DNA of 64,000 nt from contig NZ_KB849763.1 in assembly GCF_000369005.1 (NCBI RefSeq), positions 289,421-353,420 of the forward strand. Direction: 5' to 3'. This document shows, piece after piece, positions 46,191 through 56,130 of this stretch. Origin of the DNA: Acinetobacter beijerinckii CIP 110307. Lineage in GTDB: Bacteria; Pseudomonadota; Gammaproteobacteria; Pseudomonadales; Moraxellaceae. A program made the position numbers and the translations under genes. The stretch's first letter is position 1. Every line of letters begins with the position of its first letter. The notes under the pieces are model-generated. The model had not been told where the DNA came from. It did not search any database and saw nothing but the letters and a program-made list of their open reading frames with translations.

Positions 46191-48158
46191 TTAAGACTTT
46201 GTTTTAATTGCTTTACATGCAGGAATATTTTGGTCTGCAATTTTAATTGTTACAGTACCCGAATATCTCTTAGCTAAATCCCTTTCTTCTGTGGTTGGAG
46301 CAACATACTTATTTTTCTCTTCAGTCGTCAATTTATCATAAAGCTCATTATAAACTAGTTGATAAGCTGCAAAAGTATTTGACCAAGTAACCGTATTGTT
46401 TGAAAAGTTAGTCAGGTTAATACCTGAGGATTGACCAGCTAGCAAATTGTGAATATTAATTTTAGCACCCGTACCCGCACTTAAATTCAATCCAAACAAT
46501 GCACCATCAACATTACCAAATTTAGGGTTGGACAAAATCATTCTGACCGAGATTGATTTATCATTGGTAGAGAATAATGTTGCACCTGTCGTTCCAATAC
46601 GGTATTGAATTTGATCATTGCTGTCAGTAATTGTTCCATCTGAATTCACAGATTTAACTGTAGCACACACCCCTGATTTATCAGTTGCTGTCGCATTGGC
46701 CTTAATATCTGTTCGAATATCACCATTTTCATCAATCATAATTCCGAGATCGACTGGTTGAAAACTAGTCTCTTGGAATCTAAAAGTTAATGTTGCATAC
46801 AGTGGGAAGATATATTGCTGTTGTGAATTCACATTTGCTTCGGTCTTAAAAATATCTTTTGCCAAATAGCTTGAAGGGTTTACTTTTACAATATCGATCG
46901 TACCTTTATATAGTTGACTATCAATATTTTGCTCCCATAAACCGAGTAGAGAATTATCAACTGCATCAGTCTCTTTTAATTTCATGAGTTGTCTATATAT
47001 ACCAGCAGTACCTGCAATGGTATTACCATTAATCACCTTACCTTGCTTGATTGATAAGTTTTCTGCTGCATTATCACTTAAACTAAAATTTAACTTTTGA
47101 TCAGGATTAATCGATTGCGTGATTTGATTAAGCCAAACATTTTGAGCATTTAATTGCATTTTAAGCGGTTTAACTTTAGTCGTTAAAACATAAGGCGCAA
47201 GAACCAAATCATTGGTTATTGTTGCTGGTCCGCGCCACTGTTGACCATAACCTAAAATATAGCCTTGACGATCAGATAAAAGTAAGAAGTTACCCATCGA
47301 ATGTCGCAAATTAGTTTTATCGGTTGTGCATTTTGAATAATCTTCTTTATTACAACCAAAAAAACCATCAGGTCGAGTATTTGTAGTATTTATAGCACCC
47401 GCTTCACCACCTGCTTTTGCAATAGGTAGATCTGCCTGCCAAATACCAGTATTAGAAAGATTAATTAACTGTATTAATAACTTGAATGCTGTTTCATCAG
47501 TCACTGGCTCTAAATTCAACCAAGGTTTTAAAATTTCAATATATTCACCTGAAATTAATTGCTGAACTTCTACATTTTTTTCAATTTTATCTAAATCATT
47601 TCTTTTTTCTTTGGTGATTTCAGTAGGTTGAATGTCACCAACTACATTTGAATTTTGTTCAACACCTAAGCTTTGTAATATTTTGATATATGCCATCGCT
47701 ACTTTAATCGTATCATCACTCATACTCAGTGATGTTGGAGCTTTGCCTGTTGCTCCCATAGCAATATCAATTAAACGGATACGTGGTGGAGTCGCCATTT
47801 TTAGTTTGGCAACATTATCTAATTTCACGGTACCAAGCGTAATTTTCTTGGCACTTTCACCTTGGATGTAAAAGGTTACACTATCGCCAAATTTACACGC
47901 CCCTGTGACGACGTTACTTTCTAATTTTGTAATGAAATGATTAACCTTATCCGTACTACAATCAAAGTTTAGCCCTGCAACTGGATAATCCATAACAAAC
48001 TGCAAACAATCAGCCGAAGTTACATCACAACTTGTACTGGTCGTAATACCATTACCACGTGTTGGATCCTCATTAATTTTAGTACTTTCACCACCACAAC
48101 CATTCAAAATTAATGTTAATGCAGAGAGTGTAAATGGTAATAATATTCTTTTATCCAT
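46191..48158 (-). CDS. filF: Putative pilus-system lipoprotein FilF
   Basis: About 655 residues. The signal peptide ends in the lipobox LNGC, giving a lipid-anchored surface or periplasmic protein. The long mature region is Asn/Thr-rich with few cysteines. It is the last gene of a six-gene cluster that I recognise as the Acinetobacter fil cluster by order and product types. Its molecular role is not established. ATG 48158 is chosen because AGGA lies 10 bp upstream; an in-frame TTG at 48164 is less likely. Confidence 0.75.
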   Translation of the reverse strand: MDKRILLPFTLSALTLILNGCGGESTKINEDPTRGNGITTSTSCDVTSADCLQFVMDYPVAGLNFDCSTDKVNHFITKLESNVVTGACKFGDSVTFYIQGESAKKITLGTVKLDNVAKLKMATPPRIRLIDIAMGATGKAPTSLSMSDDTIKVAMAYIKILQSLGVEQNSNVVGDIQPTEITKEKRNDLDKIEKNVEVQQLISGEYIEILKPWLNLEPVTDETAFKLLIQLINLSNTGIWQADLPIAKAGGEAGAINTTNTRPDGFFGCNKEDYSKCTTDKTNLRHSMGNFLLLSDRQGYILGYGQQWRGPATITNDLVLAPYVLTTKVKPLKMQLNAQNVWLNQITQSINPDQKLNFSLSDNAAENLSIKQGKVINGNTIAGTAGIYRQLMKLKETDAVDNSLLGLWEQNIDSQLYKGTIDIVKVNPSSYLAKDIFKTEANVNSQQQYIFPLYATLTFRFQETSFQPVDLGIMIDENGDIRTDIKANATATDKSGVCATVKSVNSDGTITDSNDQIQYRIGTTGATLFSTNDKSISVRMILSNPKFGNVDGALFGLNLSAGTGAKINIHNLLAGQSSGINLTNFSNNTVTWSNTFAAYQLVYNELYDKLTTEEKNKYVAPTTEERDLAKRYSGTVTIKIADQNIPACKAIKTKS

Positions 48159-48181
48159 GCTCAATTATTCCTAATTTCTAA

Positions 48182-49363
48182 TTACTGTAAAACAGAAATT
48201 TTGATCTGTCCTTGATTTGAAAGTTCTTGCTCACTGACATCCACAGCCGATGCTAAGGGAGTCATCATTAGATATTTGGTATTCAGAGGTATTTTAACCA
48301 CGCCATGTATGGCTGAATGTTGAAGTAATGTCGCTGGAGTTAATCCATTCTTAAAGCCACTTACGCCCTCTTGCATACATCCTTTATCATCAAGAAATAC
48401 AATTAATGGCCAATAATAACTAGGTTTCTGATTACTAGATGCATAAGAATCAACTTGAATGTAGTCAACTTTGGAATCAATTTTAACCACTTCATATTCA
48501 AATTTTTCTTTCAGTGGCTTACGCGGCCAAAGCCCAATTTCTTTTTGCGATGTTAGTGTTTTAATAGATTTTGAATAATCTTGTAAGAAGCAGCGATCAT
48601 TTTCAAATGCTATTGCTAAATCTTCAGCAGATAATCTGACATAGTTTTCAGCTAGTGCAATTGTAGTTGAGCTAGTTGGTTGTTTTCCCAATATTTTGTC
48701 AAGAACCGAGCGACTGACTCCTTTCTTCCGTTCAATCGTCTCCATACGACCACTGCCGTCTGGGAAAGAATAAAATCTTTTTTTGCCTTCTAAATTAAAT
48801 TCTTGATTCTCCAAAAATTCATTATTTACGTATTCAGTTCCGTCAATATTAGTGAATGGTTTAGTTTCATTTCCTGTCGGCGAAACCTCAGTTTTATCTA
48901 AATTTTGAACAACTAAAGTAGGAGCTGTAGAGGAAATAATTTTTGGCTGTTCTACATTTAATTTTACTGACTTTTGCTGTTCTCTCTTTGGACTAGCTTT
49001 TAGTTCTATTTTGTTAACTGATTCAACTTGGTGAGCCTTGTTATTTATCTCGACTCCATTTTCAGCTCTTGGTTGCGTTTGTTTTTTAGATTGAGCTGAA
49101 TCAACCACTAATGGGTTATTTATCTGCTGCTTCTCTTGTGATTGCTGTTGGACTGGTATTTCTCGTTTAACTGTTTCGGTAACACGATTATCAGAATCTA
49201 AAGATTTATTTTCAATTCTTTTAGGCACAATCATTGGACGACCATCTGGTCCAATGATTGTATAGAATCCATCAGCGTACACATACGTTCCACTTGCAAA
49301 TGTAAGACATAACGTTAGCAAAGCAAGTTTAGATCGTTGATTAGTTTTCTTTTCCATTACCAT
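48182..49363 (-). CDS. filE: Putative pilus assembly protein FilE
   Basis: A 393-residue exported protein. Signal peptide about residues 11-30, then a Gln/Lys-rich region probably disordered (about 60-220), then a C-terminal folded part (YSFPDGSGRMETIERKKG, YYWPLIVFLDDKGCMQEG) that may interact with peptidoglycan or partner proteins. Start: ATG 49363; a second ATG at 49357 forms a TAATG overlap with filD and may be used. It is fifth in the fil cluster. Confidence 0.72.
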   Translation of the reverse strand: MVMEKKTNQRSKLALLTLCLTFASGTYVYADGFYTIIGPDGRPMIVPKRIENKSLDSDNRVTETVKREIPVQQQSQEKQQINNPLVVDSAQSKKQTQPRAENGVEINNKAHQVESVNKIELKASPKREQQKSVKLNVEQPKIISSTAPTLVVQNLDKTEVSPTGNETKPFTNIDGTEYVNNEFLENQEFNLEGKKRFYSFPDGSGRMETIERKKGVSRSVLDKILGKQPTSSTTIALAENYVRLSAEDLAIAFENDRCFLQDYSKSIKTLTSQKEIGLWPRKPLKEKFEYEVVKIDSKVDYIQVDSYASSNQKPSYYWPLIVFLDDKGCMQEGVSGFKNGLTPATLLQHSAIHGVVKIPLNTKYLMMTPLASAVDVSEQELSNQGQIKISVLQ

Positions 49364-51021
49364 CTAGTTCTATAGTTAATACCAAGCAAGGTTACTTTGG
49401 TATTGGTTTTAATATTCAAACCAGCATAAGGATTGAGCAAGATATTATCTACACCCGTTTTATTTGCAAGACTACTGCTGTTCGCAGGAATATCATCACG
49501 GCTGCGTAAAAAGCCCAAAGATAAATCCAAATCAGTATCTTGATCAAAACGATAACCAATCCCTAAACCAAATAATTGAGCATTATTAATCGGTACCATC
49601 GTATTGCGTTTATCATCTGGAATAGAACTAGTACGTGGCTCGTAACCCATTCGTAGTTTTAAACGATCAGTCGCCGAATATTCAAAACCAATACCCCAGC
49701 GCCATGAAGACTGGAATTTTAAAGGTAATGCTAGCGAACGATCTGTTACATCAGCTGATAATAGTTTTGCGACTTTTAATAATGATATCTGGCGATCGAA
49801 CTCAAATTTAAATTTATCCCATGCTGAGAAGTCAGTCCAACCAATATCAAAATTCATTTGTAAGTCTGGGAAGATTTTATATTTGATCCCAGCTTTGAAA
49901 TGCTGTGGATATTTAAAATCCATAGCAACCAAACCTGATTCAACATTTGGAACAAAGCCTGGTAAACCTAAGATTGCAGCAAGAATTTGCCCTGTAGCAG
50001 ATGAGTTAAGACCAGCCACTAATTGTTGCGGTGCCACTGCGTTATTAATTAGGTATTTGCCACGTAAACGCATTTTAGCTTCACTTTGATAAACCATACC
50101 AAAACTAAAATCGTCTGTCGGTTCCCACAGGACCCCCAAGTTATAACTCGGACTTAATGACTGTTCAAGAGAGACATCCAATGAACCCATTTTATTAAAT
50201 GGATTCATACCTTCTTTGGCATTACACATACCAAATAATAATAAATCGGTAATGATGTCGCCGTTGTCTTTAAATGGACCACACACGACTTCATCGACCA
50301 TACGCAATACGCCGATCATTTCATTTGGAAAACGTAAATCAGTCTTCATAGCAATTGCTTGGTAAGACATACCAAAAGATGCACCTACCGATAGATGATC
50401 ATTAACTTGATAACCAAACGATGGTGAAAGATATGTAATACGCTCTAAAGCAACCTGTTGTCCCATGTAATTACTAGGATTACCATCTTCTGCACCAAAA
50501 CCTGCAACTAATGGCGCATAAACTGCAGTTGCATAAGTCACTTTGGAACCTGGTGGCTTATATGAAATACCTGCTGTAGGAGCTGCTAAAGGTGAATTAG
50601 GCCCTAGGTCTACAATTTTCTTCAGAATAGGAACATAAATACTTGCATATTCAACATCACCACTCACTGTCCCCTTAAAATCAGTACAGATATTAGCATC
50701 AACTTCTGGACCATCATTACAAACAAGTGGGTCATCTGAGTAACCAAAAACATTATAACCAGCAGGTGCAGAATAATCCCTTTTGATAGCAAAATTTGCA
50801 AGAATGCCTTGCACATCTGTTTGCAAACCTTCAAGTTTTGCCAATGCTGCAGGGTTAAAGTGTACAGCACTAATTCCTGGGGGATCAGCTGTAACAGCAT
50901 TACCTAATGCTAAAGAACGCAAATCAACTGACAAATCCTGTCCAAGTTGAGCATGCGTAATATTGGATAGTCCAGCAACTAAAACAGCAATCGTTAAAGG
51001 ACATAATTTAGGATGTTTCAC
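49357..51021 (-). CDS. filD: FadL/OmpP1-family outer-membrane protein FilD
   Basis: A 554-residue outer-membrane barrel protein starting with GTG after AAGGAG. The signal peptide covers about residues 1-24. The FadL signature is visible early (LALGNAVTADPPGISAVHFNPAALA), and the end INYRTRW is the terminal strand with a final aromatic residue. FadL proteins carry hydrophobic compounds across the outer membrane; in this cluster the role is unknown and may be structural. It overlaps filE. Confidence 0.8.
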   Translation of the reverse strand: MKHPKLCPLTIAVLVAGLSNITHAQLGQDLSVDLRSLALGNAVTADPPGISAVHFNPAALAKLEGLQTDVQGILANFAIKRDYSAPAGYNVFGYSDDPLVCNDGPEVDANICTDFKGTVSGDVEYASIYVPILKKIVDLGPNSPLAAPTAGISYKPPGSKVTYATAVYAPLVAGFGAEDGNPSNYMGQQVALERITYLSPSFGYQVNDHLSVGASFGMSYQAIAMKTDLRFPNEMIGVLRMVDEVVCGPFKDNGDIITDLLLFGMCNAKEGMNPFNKMGSLDVSLEQSLSPSYNLGVLWEPTDDFSFGMVYQSEAKMRLRGKYLINNAVAPQQLVAGLNSSATGQILAAILGLPGFVPNVESGLVAMDFKYPQHFKAGIKYKIFPDLQMNFDIGWTDFSAWDKFKFEFDRQISLLKVAKLLSADVTDRSLALPLKFQSSWRWGIGFEYSATDRLKLRMGYEPRTSSIPDDKRNTMVPINNAQLFGLGIGYRFDQDTDLDLSLGFLRSRDDIPANSSSLANKTGVDNILLNPYAGLNIKTNTKVTLLGINYRTRW

Positions 51022-51033
51022 CTTTACATCTCC

Positions 51034-52152
51034 TTAACGTAGCTTCTTACCAAAACCTATAATATCGAGCGGGAAAGATAAACCTAAAGAAACGTCAGGC
51101 GCATCTTCTGTTAAACCTATACCAACGGTACCGTTTACAATCGTTTCTGGTGAAACACGCACACCTAGCGCAAATGATAACATTGCACTACTTTGATCTG
51201 CCGATTTAAAGCTTTCTTCATTTTTGAAGTAGAATTTCGCACCAGTGTTAAAACTTTGCTGGTATGACATTGTTAAAGAAACATCATAGTTAAATGAATA
51301 AGCAAAGCCAAAAGAGAAACCACCACTTAAACCCGGATCAAAACTTTCTAAAACTCGCTGACCATTTTCAGCACCACCGCGCAACTGATTTAAACCACTT
51401 TCTTTCAGACCATAGTTAGCCGATACAGAAGTGAACAAAACCACAGGGTCAATATATTTACGTGTACTTGCCCCCACACCTACAGAGTAATAACCCTTAC
51501 CTGTAGACAATTCATCAGTTCCAATTTCATAAGGGCTATCACCTGTTTTCGTAGAAAGGTTACCAAAAAGAACCAATGGCAAACGCCCTTGCTTCAGAGG
51601 AAATGGCTCCCAACGTGCACCAAATGAAATATCACCTAAACCTGCAGCGGTTGTGTCTTTTAATAATTCTTTTTTAGCCACCAATGGTAATGATGCAGAT
51701 AAGGTTACATTATCCAAAAAACCATACTGAACAGTAAAAGTATTGGTCAAAGTATGGTTTGCATCTTCTTCAAATCGAAGATTATACAACTGACCATTCA
51801 CCAACGATGAATCAACACGAGTATCACGATAATAAGTATAGTCAATATCGTAATAAGAAGAGAAAATGCCTTTTTTAATCAATGAATATTGACGCTCATT
51901 TGAAGTAAACACTTCTTGCAAGTTGGTCTCTTTAGTAGCATCCCCCTCTTGCTTTTGTAGGGCATTTGCAGCTTGATCTGCCCCACTATTTACTGGTGAT
52001 GCAGCATTTTCAGGTGTTTCTATTATGCTACTACTCTCAGCTTGAACTTGTTCAGTCTGAGTCATTTGAGGCTGTTCTTCAGCATAAAGAGTTGATGTGA
52101 TTGCGCTTAAACTTAACGCTAACACACTCATATTCATCCATTGATTATTCAT
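51034..52152 (-). CDS. filC: Putative pilus-system protein FilC
   Basis: A 372-residue protein with a signal peptide ending at TLYAEE, a Gln/Glu/Ala-rich linker to about residue 70, and a barrel-like beta-rich domain (FTVQYGFLDNVTLSASLPLV, SFALGVRVSPETIVNGTVGIG). It is likely an outer-membrane protein. AGGA precedes the ATG. It lies 12 bp before filD and 43 bp after filB, so they are co-transcribed. The function is not established. Confidence 0.72.
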   Translation of the reverse strand: MNNQWMNMSVLALSLSAITSTLYAEEQPQMTQTEQVQAESSSIIETPENAASPVNSGADQAANALQKQEGDATKETNLQEVFTSNERQYSLIKKGIFSSYYDIDYTYYRDTRVDSSLVNGQLYNLRFEEDANHTLTNTFTVQYGFLDNVTLSASLPLVAKKELLKDTTAAGLGDISFGARWEPFPLKQGRLPLVLFGNLSTKTGDSPYEIGTDELSTGKGYYSVGVGASTRKYIDPVVLFTSVSANYGLKESGLNQLRGGAENGQRVLESFDPGLSGGFSFGFAYSFNYDVSLTMSYQQSFNTGAKFYFKNEESFKSADQSSAMLSFALGVRVSPETIVNGTVGIGLTEDAPDVSLGLSFPLDIIGFGKKLR

Positions 52153-52195
52153 TATGACACGTCCTACTTATGCATTTAATTTACTGAATTTTGGT

Positions 52196-53029
52196 TTATT
52201 TTCGCTTATAGTACATACGCATATAAGTCGTAACTGGCTTGTTATAATTTGCTGAATTTGGGTCAGAGTCCAAAACACGCCGCATTGTCGAAGCTTTATC
52301 AGCCATACGTTCAAATTTTTGTGTTGGGAATTGGATTTCTGCTAAGGCATATTTATTGATCGTTGCATCCTCCACATGACGCATATCAGCATCTTGTAAG
52401 GCCAACATATTTTTACGGTATTGCTCCGGTATATCTACAATAAATAAAGTATTGTTATCCCAAATTTCTTTAAATCGCGACTCATCAAAGCTTATATTAC
52501 CTAATGATGGATCAGCTACATAAACTCTTCCATCTTTATACGCTTTATATACGACAAAATGCTTAAACCCAGCATAAGTAATCGGAACAATAGCTGGCTG
52601 CTTTAAAGAGGTCAGATCTGAAAACTCACCTCGGTAACCACCACTATTTAAGCCTAATGCTGTCACGAAACGCTTCATGTCCAATAATGAAAAACTTCGC
52701 CGTTCAATGATTCTTTGGTATTCCCCATATTGAAGCAACCCCGTCATTGTTTGTTGCTCAGTAAGCTTTAGACCACCATAACCGTTCAATAACGTTGTTA
52801 ATGCTGCTGAACCACAACTATAGTCATAGGCTTGACGTACAATTCCTCGGAACTGGTCTTCTATTGCGGGTTTAATCGTAATTGCTTCATGGTGATTCCG
52901 AGCAAAGGATGTATTACGAGAATCTAAAGTTTCTGTGTAATACACAGTCCCCTCTGGTTTTTTTTCTATTTCGAAGGCTTGCGTTGTAAAGTAATACATC
53001 AATGCTGAGCCTAGAGCAATCTCTAACAT
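52196..53029 (-). CDS. filB: C39-family peptidase FilB
   Basis: About 277 residues. A C39 cysteine peptidase domain follows a hydrophobic leader: the catalytic Cys lies in QAYDYSCGSAALTTLL and the His and Asp in GFKHFVVYK and YVADPSLGN. C39 enzymes typically remove leader peptides at double-Gly sites during export. Here it stands alone, without an ABC transporter, in the fil cluster and probably acts in the periplasm. ATG 53029 is preferred to GTG 53053, as it gives a better signal segment. Confidence 0.85.
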   Translation of the reverse strand: MLEIALGSALMYYFTTQAFEIEKKPEGTVYYTETLDSRNTSFARNHHEAITIKPAIEDQFRGIVRQAYDYSCGSAALTTLLNGYGGLKLTEQQTMTGLLQYGEYQRIIERRSFSLLDMKRFVTALGLNSGGYRGEFSDLTSLKQPAIVPITYAGFKHFVVYKAYKDGRVYVADPSLGNISFDESRFKEIWDNNTLFIVDIPEQYRKNMLALQDADMRHVEDATINKYALAEIQFPTQKFERMADKASTMRRVLDSDPNSANYNKPVTTYMRMYYKRK

Positions 53030-53258
53030 AAGTCTCTTTCTTAACAGCGGCACTACTTGCCTTATTCATTTTATTTTTAGTGTCTAAGACACTATGTCCC
53101 TGTTTGTTGAAGATACCTTTTTTTATAAAAAAAAACAGCATTTTTTTAGTTTTTTTTGACGAAATGTAGCCAAATATCGAATTAGGTAAACTTATAGGAC
53201 AAATTCGTGAATGTACTTACATATTCATCTTAAATTTAATTTCGTTTTTCGATTACAT

Positions 53259-53288
53259 AAAAAAAGCGCACTTAAGTGCGCTTTTTTT
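53259..53288. terminator. Terminator between filA and filB
   Basis: A perfect 30-bp palindrome, arms AAAAAAAGCGCACTT and AAGTGCGCTTTTTTT. It lies 10 bp past the filA stop and 230 bp before the filB start, so filA is expected to be expressed more than the other fil genes. Confidence 0.9.
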
Positions 53289-53297
53289 TATTACAAA

Positions 53298-54251
53298 TTA
53301 GTGACCAGAAATCGTGATACGCGTACCAGCAACATCACCAGCACCTACGTTGTAGTAAGTTTGCATACCTTGAACTTCAACATCACCGATTGAACCAGCT
53401 GCAGCACTACCTAACTTAACACTGCTAACATAGATATCAGTTTTAGGAGTTGATGCACCAGAACCAGTGATTACTTGTAAATAACCATTACCTGTCGTAG
53501 CAGAAGCACCAAATACACTTACTTTAGCATTTACAGACAAATCAGTAAGACCAGCGTCAGCAACTTTGATGCTACCAATACGAATTTCACCCGCTGGACG
53601 ACTTGCTGCAGCATTTGCAGTAGAGTTATCCAAAATACCAAGATCAGTAATTTCTAAACCACCAGTCATAGTAGTATTCAATACAATCATTGCGCCTTGT
53701 GGTGCAGCACCTAATTGAATATTTGCGCTTGTAACACCAGTTTTTAAAGTTAAACCAGATAAAATAGCGTTGTAGTTTGCAGAATCATTACCACGACGGA
53801 TATTAGTAGTACCTGCTGTACCAGAAGCAGAAACACCAATTTCACCAATTGCAATATTTAAACCTGAAACTTGAGCAGCAACGTTTAAGAATGCAGTATT
53901 ACCACCACCAGCACCAGCATCAGTATCAATTGTGATATCAGCTAAATTGTGAGATGGTAATGTTGTAGTACCTGGGGTAATAACAATACCATTAGTTTGA
54001 GTTGCATTACCTTTGATAACAATCGCACCAGCAGTATCAGTACCACCCAAGCCAACTAAAGTACTGTCTAAACCATCATTATCATGGATTAAAACTTTTT
54101 CGATTTCAATTTTTGAAATACCGATACCTAGATTGATACCATCTTGACCTGTTGCAGCGCTTAGTGCAGCATCATCCATTGACTGCATAGCCATTGCATT
54201 TGCGCTAATCGCCATTGAAGAAACTAAAGCAAGTTTAGTAAACATTTTCAT
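53298..54251 (-). CDS. filA: FilA, secreted protein of the putative pilus system
   Basis: A 317-residue exported protein. Signal peptide about residues 1-22 (MKMFTKLALVSSMAISANAM), then the leader-like motif MDDAALSAATGQDGINLG common to a family (DUF6160) of secreted proteins, then a Gly/Ala/Thr-rich, low-charge beta-repeat-like body, suggestive of an extended or polymerised surface protein. ATG 54251 is chosen because GGGAGAG lies 6 bp upstream. It is the first gene of the fil cluster, separated from filB by a strong terminator. Confidence 0.82.
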   Translation of the reverse strand: MKMFTKLALVSSMAISANAMAMQSMDDAALSAATGQDGINLGIGISKIEIEKVLIHDNDGLDSTLVGLGGTDTAGAIVIKGNATQTNGIVITPGTTTLPSHNLADITIDTDAGAGGGNTAFLNVAAQVSGLNIAIGEIGVSASGTAGTTNIRRGNDSANYNAILSGLTLKTGVTSANIQLGAAPQGAMIVLNTTMTGGLEITDLGILDNSTANAAASRPAGEIRIGSIKVADAGLTDLSVNAKVSVFGASATTGNGYLQVITGSGASTPKTDIYVSSVKLGSAAAGSIGDVEVQGMQTYYNVGAGDVAGTRITISGH

Positions 54252-54760
54252 TGAGCACTCTCCCAAGAGCATTTATTTTTTGACTTTCACTACTCTAAAC
54301 TGTCCACGGTCGTTTTTTTCTTAATGACAACTTGAACTTCCAATCCTTGAGTAGTTCGCTTAGCAAGTACTAAATTACAGGTTTGTTATTTTATGTTCAA
54401 CTCCTGTTAAGCTTTTTTTGTAGATATCCCGACAAACGGCGTTCACCTAATTTGAGATTTATTTGAGCCTTTATTTCACAACATTAAGATAGTTCGAGAT
54501 TTTTTTATTTTAGATTTTTCTTGTCATGAATCTTCGACATAGATTCTCACCATTTATTATTCTCTAATACGTTTCCAAATGTAAACAAGTATTCATTTCC
54601 TGCTCCTCAAGCGACCTTTATAACTTTATTTCATAAATAATAGTCTATCCATGATTTGAAAAGCCCTATTTAAGATGATCAAATGCGATAAAAATCGATA
54701 CTAATTTTTGGTTGTAGTACAATTTATTCCCCAAATGTTGATGAATGTATTTTTCATTTT
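54252..54760. other. Divergent intergenic region filA / pabB
   Basis: A 509-bp AT-rich gap with no credible ORF. It must hold the filA (minus) and pabB (plus) promoters. I see no repeat, hairpin or recognised operator worth naming. Confidence 0.55.
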
Positions 54761-56113
54761 ATGTCGTATTTTCAGCAAAAACTTGATCGCCAATTTACTT
54801 CAGCATTTGACCTACTTTCCCGGCTCAAAGACCTAACTGGTTTAGTTTTTTTACAAGATAATAGCGCGCCTATTATTGGGTTTTTACCAAAGAAGTTTTT
54901 AATTTTACAAAATTCAAGCTCAATACAATTTACTCAAAGTCGATTAAATCAATATCAACAAATCAATCATTCAACATCAATTTTAGATTTCGCAAAATTT
55001 AATTTAACAACAGATGATAAAAAATCCACACTATCCTTTCATGGCGGCTATATTGGTTTTTTTAGCTATGACTTTAGCGCCAATCAATTTATAAAAGTGC
55101 ATTCACATCAGCAACCCAGTTTTTTCTTGGGTGAATATTCTACTTTTTTAAAGTTTGAAAAGAATGCTTGGTATTTTTATAGTGATGATCTTGAAGCAGA
55201 CAGTATTTACCAATACATATCAGATTTAATTAATCAACCCTTAAAAGCCGAACAAGATCGATTGTTGTTAATTGAGGAATTTTCACCTAGATGGTCTAAG
55301 CAAGAGTATTTAAACAGTTTTAATCAAGTACAAGAATATATTAAAGCAGGTGATTGTTATCAAATTAACCTGACGCAAGAATTCTCAGCTCGTTCTCAAG
55401 GTTCAGTATTAAGCCGTGCGCAGGATTTATGGGAGCTAACCCATGCACCTTATGCTGGCTATCTAAAAATTAATGATTTTGAATTACTCAGTTGTTCACC
55501 TGAGTTGTTTATTGAATTTCAAAATGATCGAAAAATAAAAACACGCCCAATTAAGGGAACAATGCCTCGTTTTGATGATGCTGAACAAGATCAAATATCG
55601 AAAGCAAAGCTTAGAAACTCTCAGAAAGATCAAGCTGAAAATGTCATGATTGTCGATTTACTTCGTAATGATTTAAGTATTTATGCAGAAACGGGATCAG
55701 TAAACACCACAAAATTATTTGAAATAGAAAGCTTTAACCAAGTTCATCATATGGTGAGTGAAATTACCGCAACTTTAAAAGAACAAGTAAATCCAATGCA
55801 AATGTTATTGTCTGCCCTCCCAGGTGGTTCAATTACAGGGGCACCCAAAATTCGTGCAATGCAAATTATTGAAGAATTAGAAGGTGCACCACGTGGTGCT
55901 TATTGCGGTAGCTTAGGTTACTTCAATTTTGATGGAACAGGTTGTTGGAATATCTTGATTCGTAGCATCCAAAATTATCAAGATGAATTATCGATCTGGG
56001 CAGGTGGCGGGATTACAATTGCTTCTGATGCAGAAGCTGAATATCAAGAATGTTTTGATAAAATTTCTGCCATGCTTGATTTATTCAATACATGGCAGAT
56101 AAACAAACACTGA
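54761..56113 (+). CDS. pabB: Aminodeoxychorismate synthase component I
   Basis: A 450-residue chorismate-using enzyme of folate synthesis, adding ammonia to chorismate. The PabB-type motif is TRPIKGT, with Lys where TrpE has Ala, and the C-terminal signature is LPGGSITGAPKIRAM. CYQINLTQEF and MIVDLLRNDLS are further family blocks. The partner PabA is not in the window. It is convergent with hisC, 17 bp apart, with no clear terminator between. Confidence 0.93.
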   Translation: MSYFQQKLDRQFTSAFDLLSRLKDLTGLVFLQDNSAPIIGFLPKKFLILQNSSSIQFTQSRLNQYQQINHSTSILDFAKFNLTTDDKKSTLSFHGGYIGFFSYDFSANQFIKVHSHQQPSFFLGEYSTFLKFEKNAWYFYSDDLEADSIYQYISDLINQPLKAEQDRLLLIEEFSPRWSKQEYLNSFNQVQEYIKAGDCYQINLTQEFSARSQGSVLSRAQDLWELTHAPYAGYLKINDFELLSCSPELFIEFQNDRKIKTRPIKGTMPRFDDAEQDQISKAKLRNSQKDQAENVMIVDLLRNDLSIYAETGSVNTTKLFEIESFNQVHHMVSEITATLKEQVNPMQMLLSALPGGSITGAPKIRAMQIIEELEGAPRGAYCGSLGYFNFDGTGCWNILIRSIQNYQDELSIWAGGGITIASDAEAEYQECFDKISAMLDLFNTWQINKH

Positions 56114-56130
56114 TTATTTTCAATATAAAT

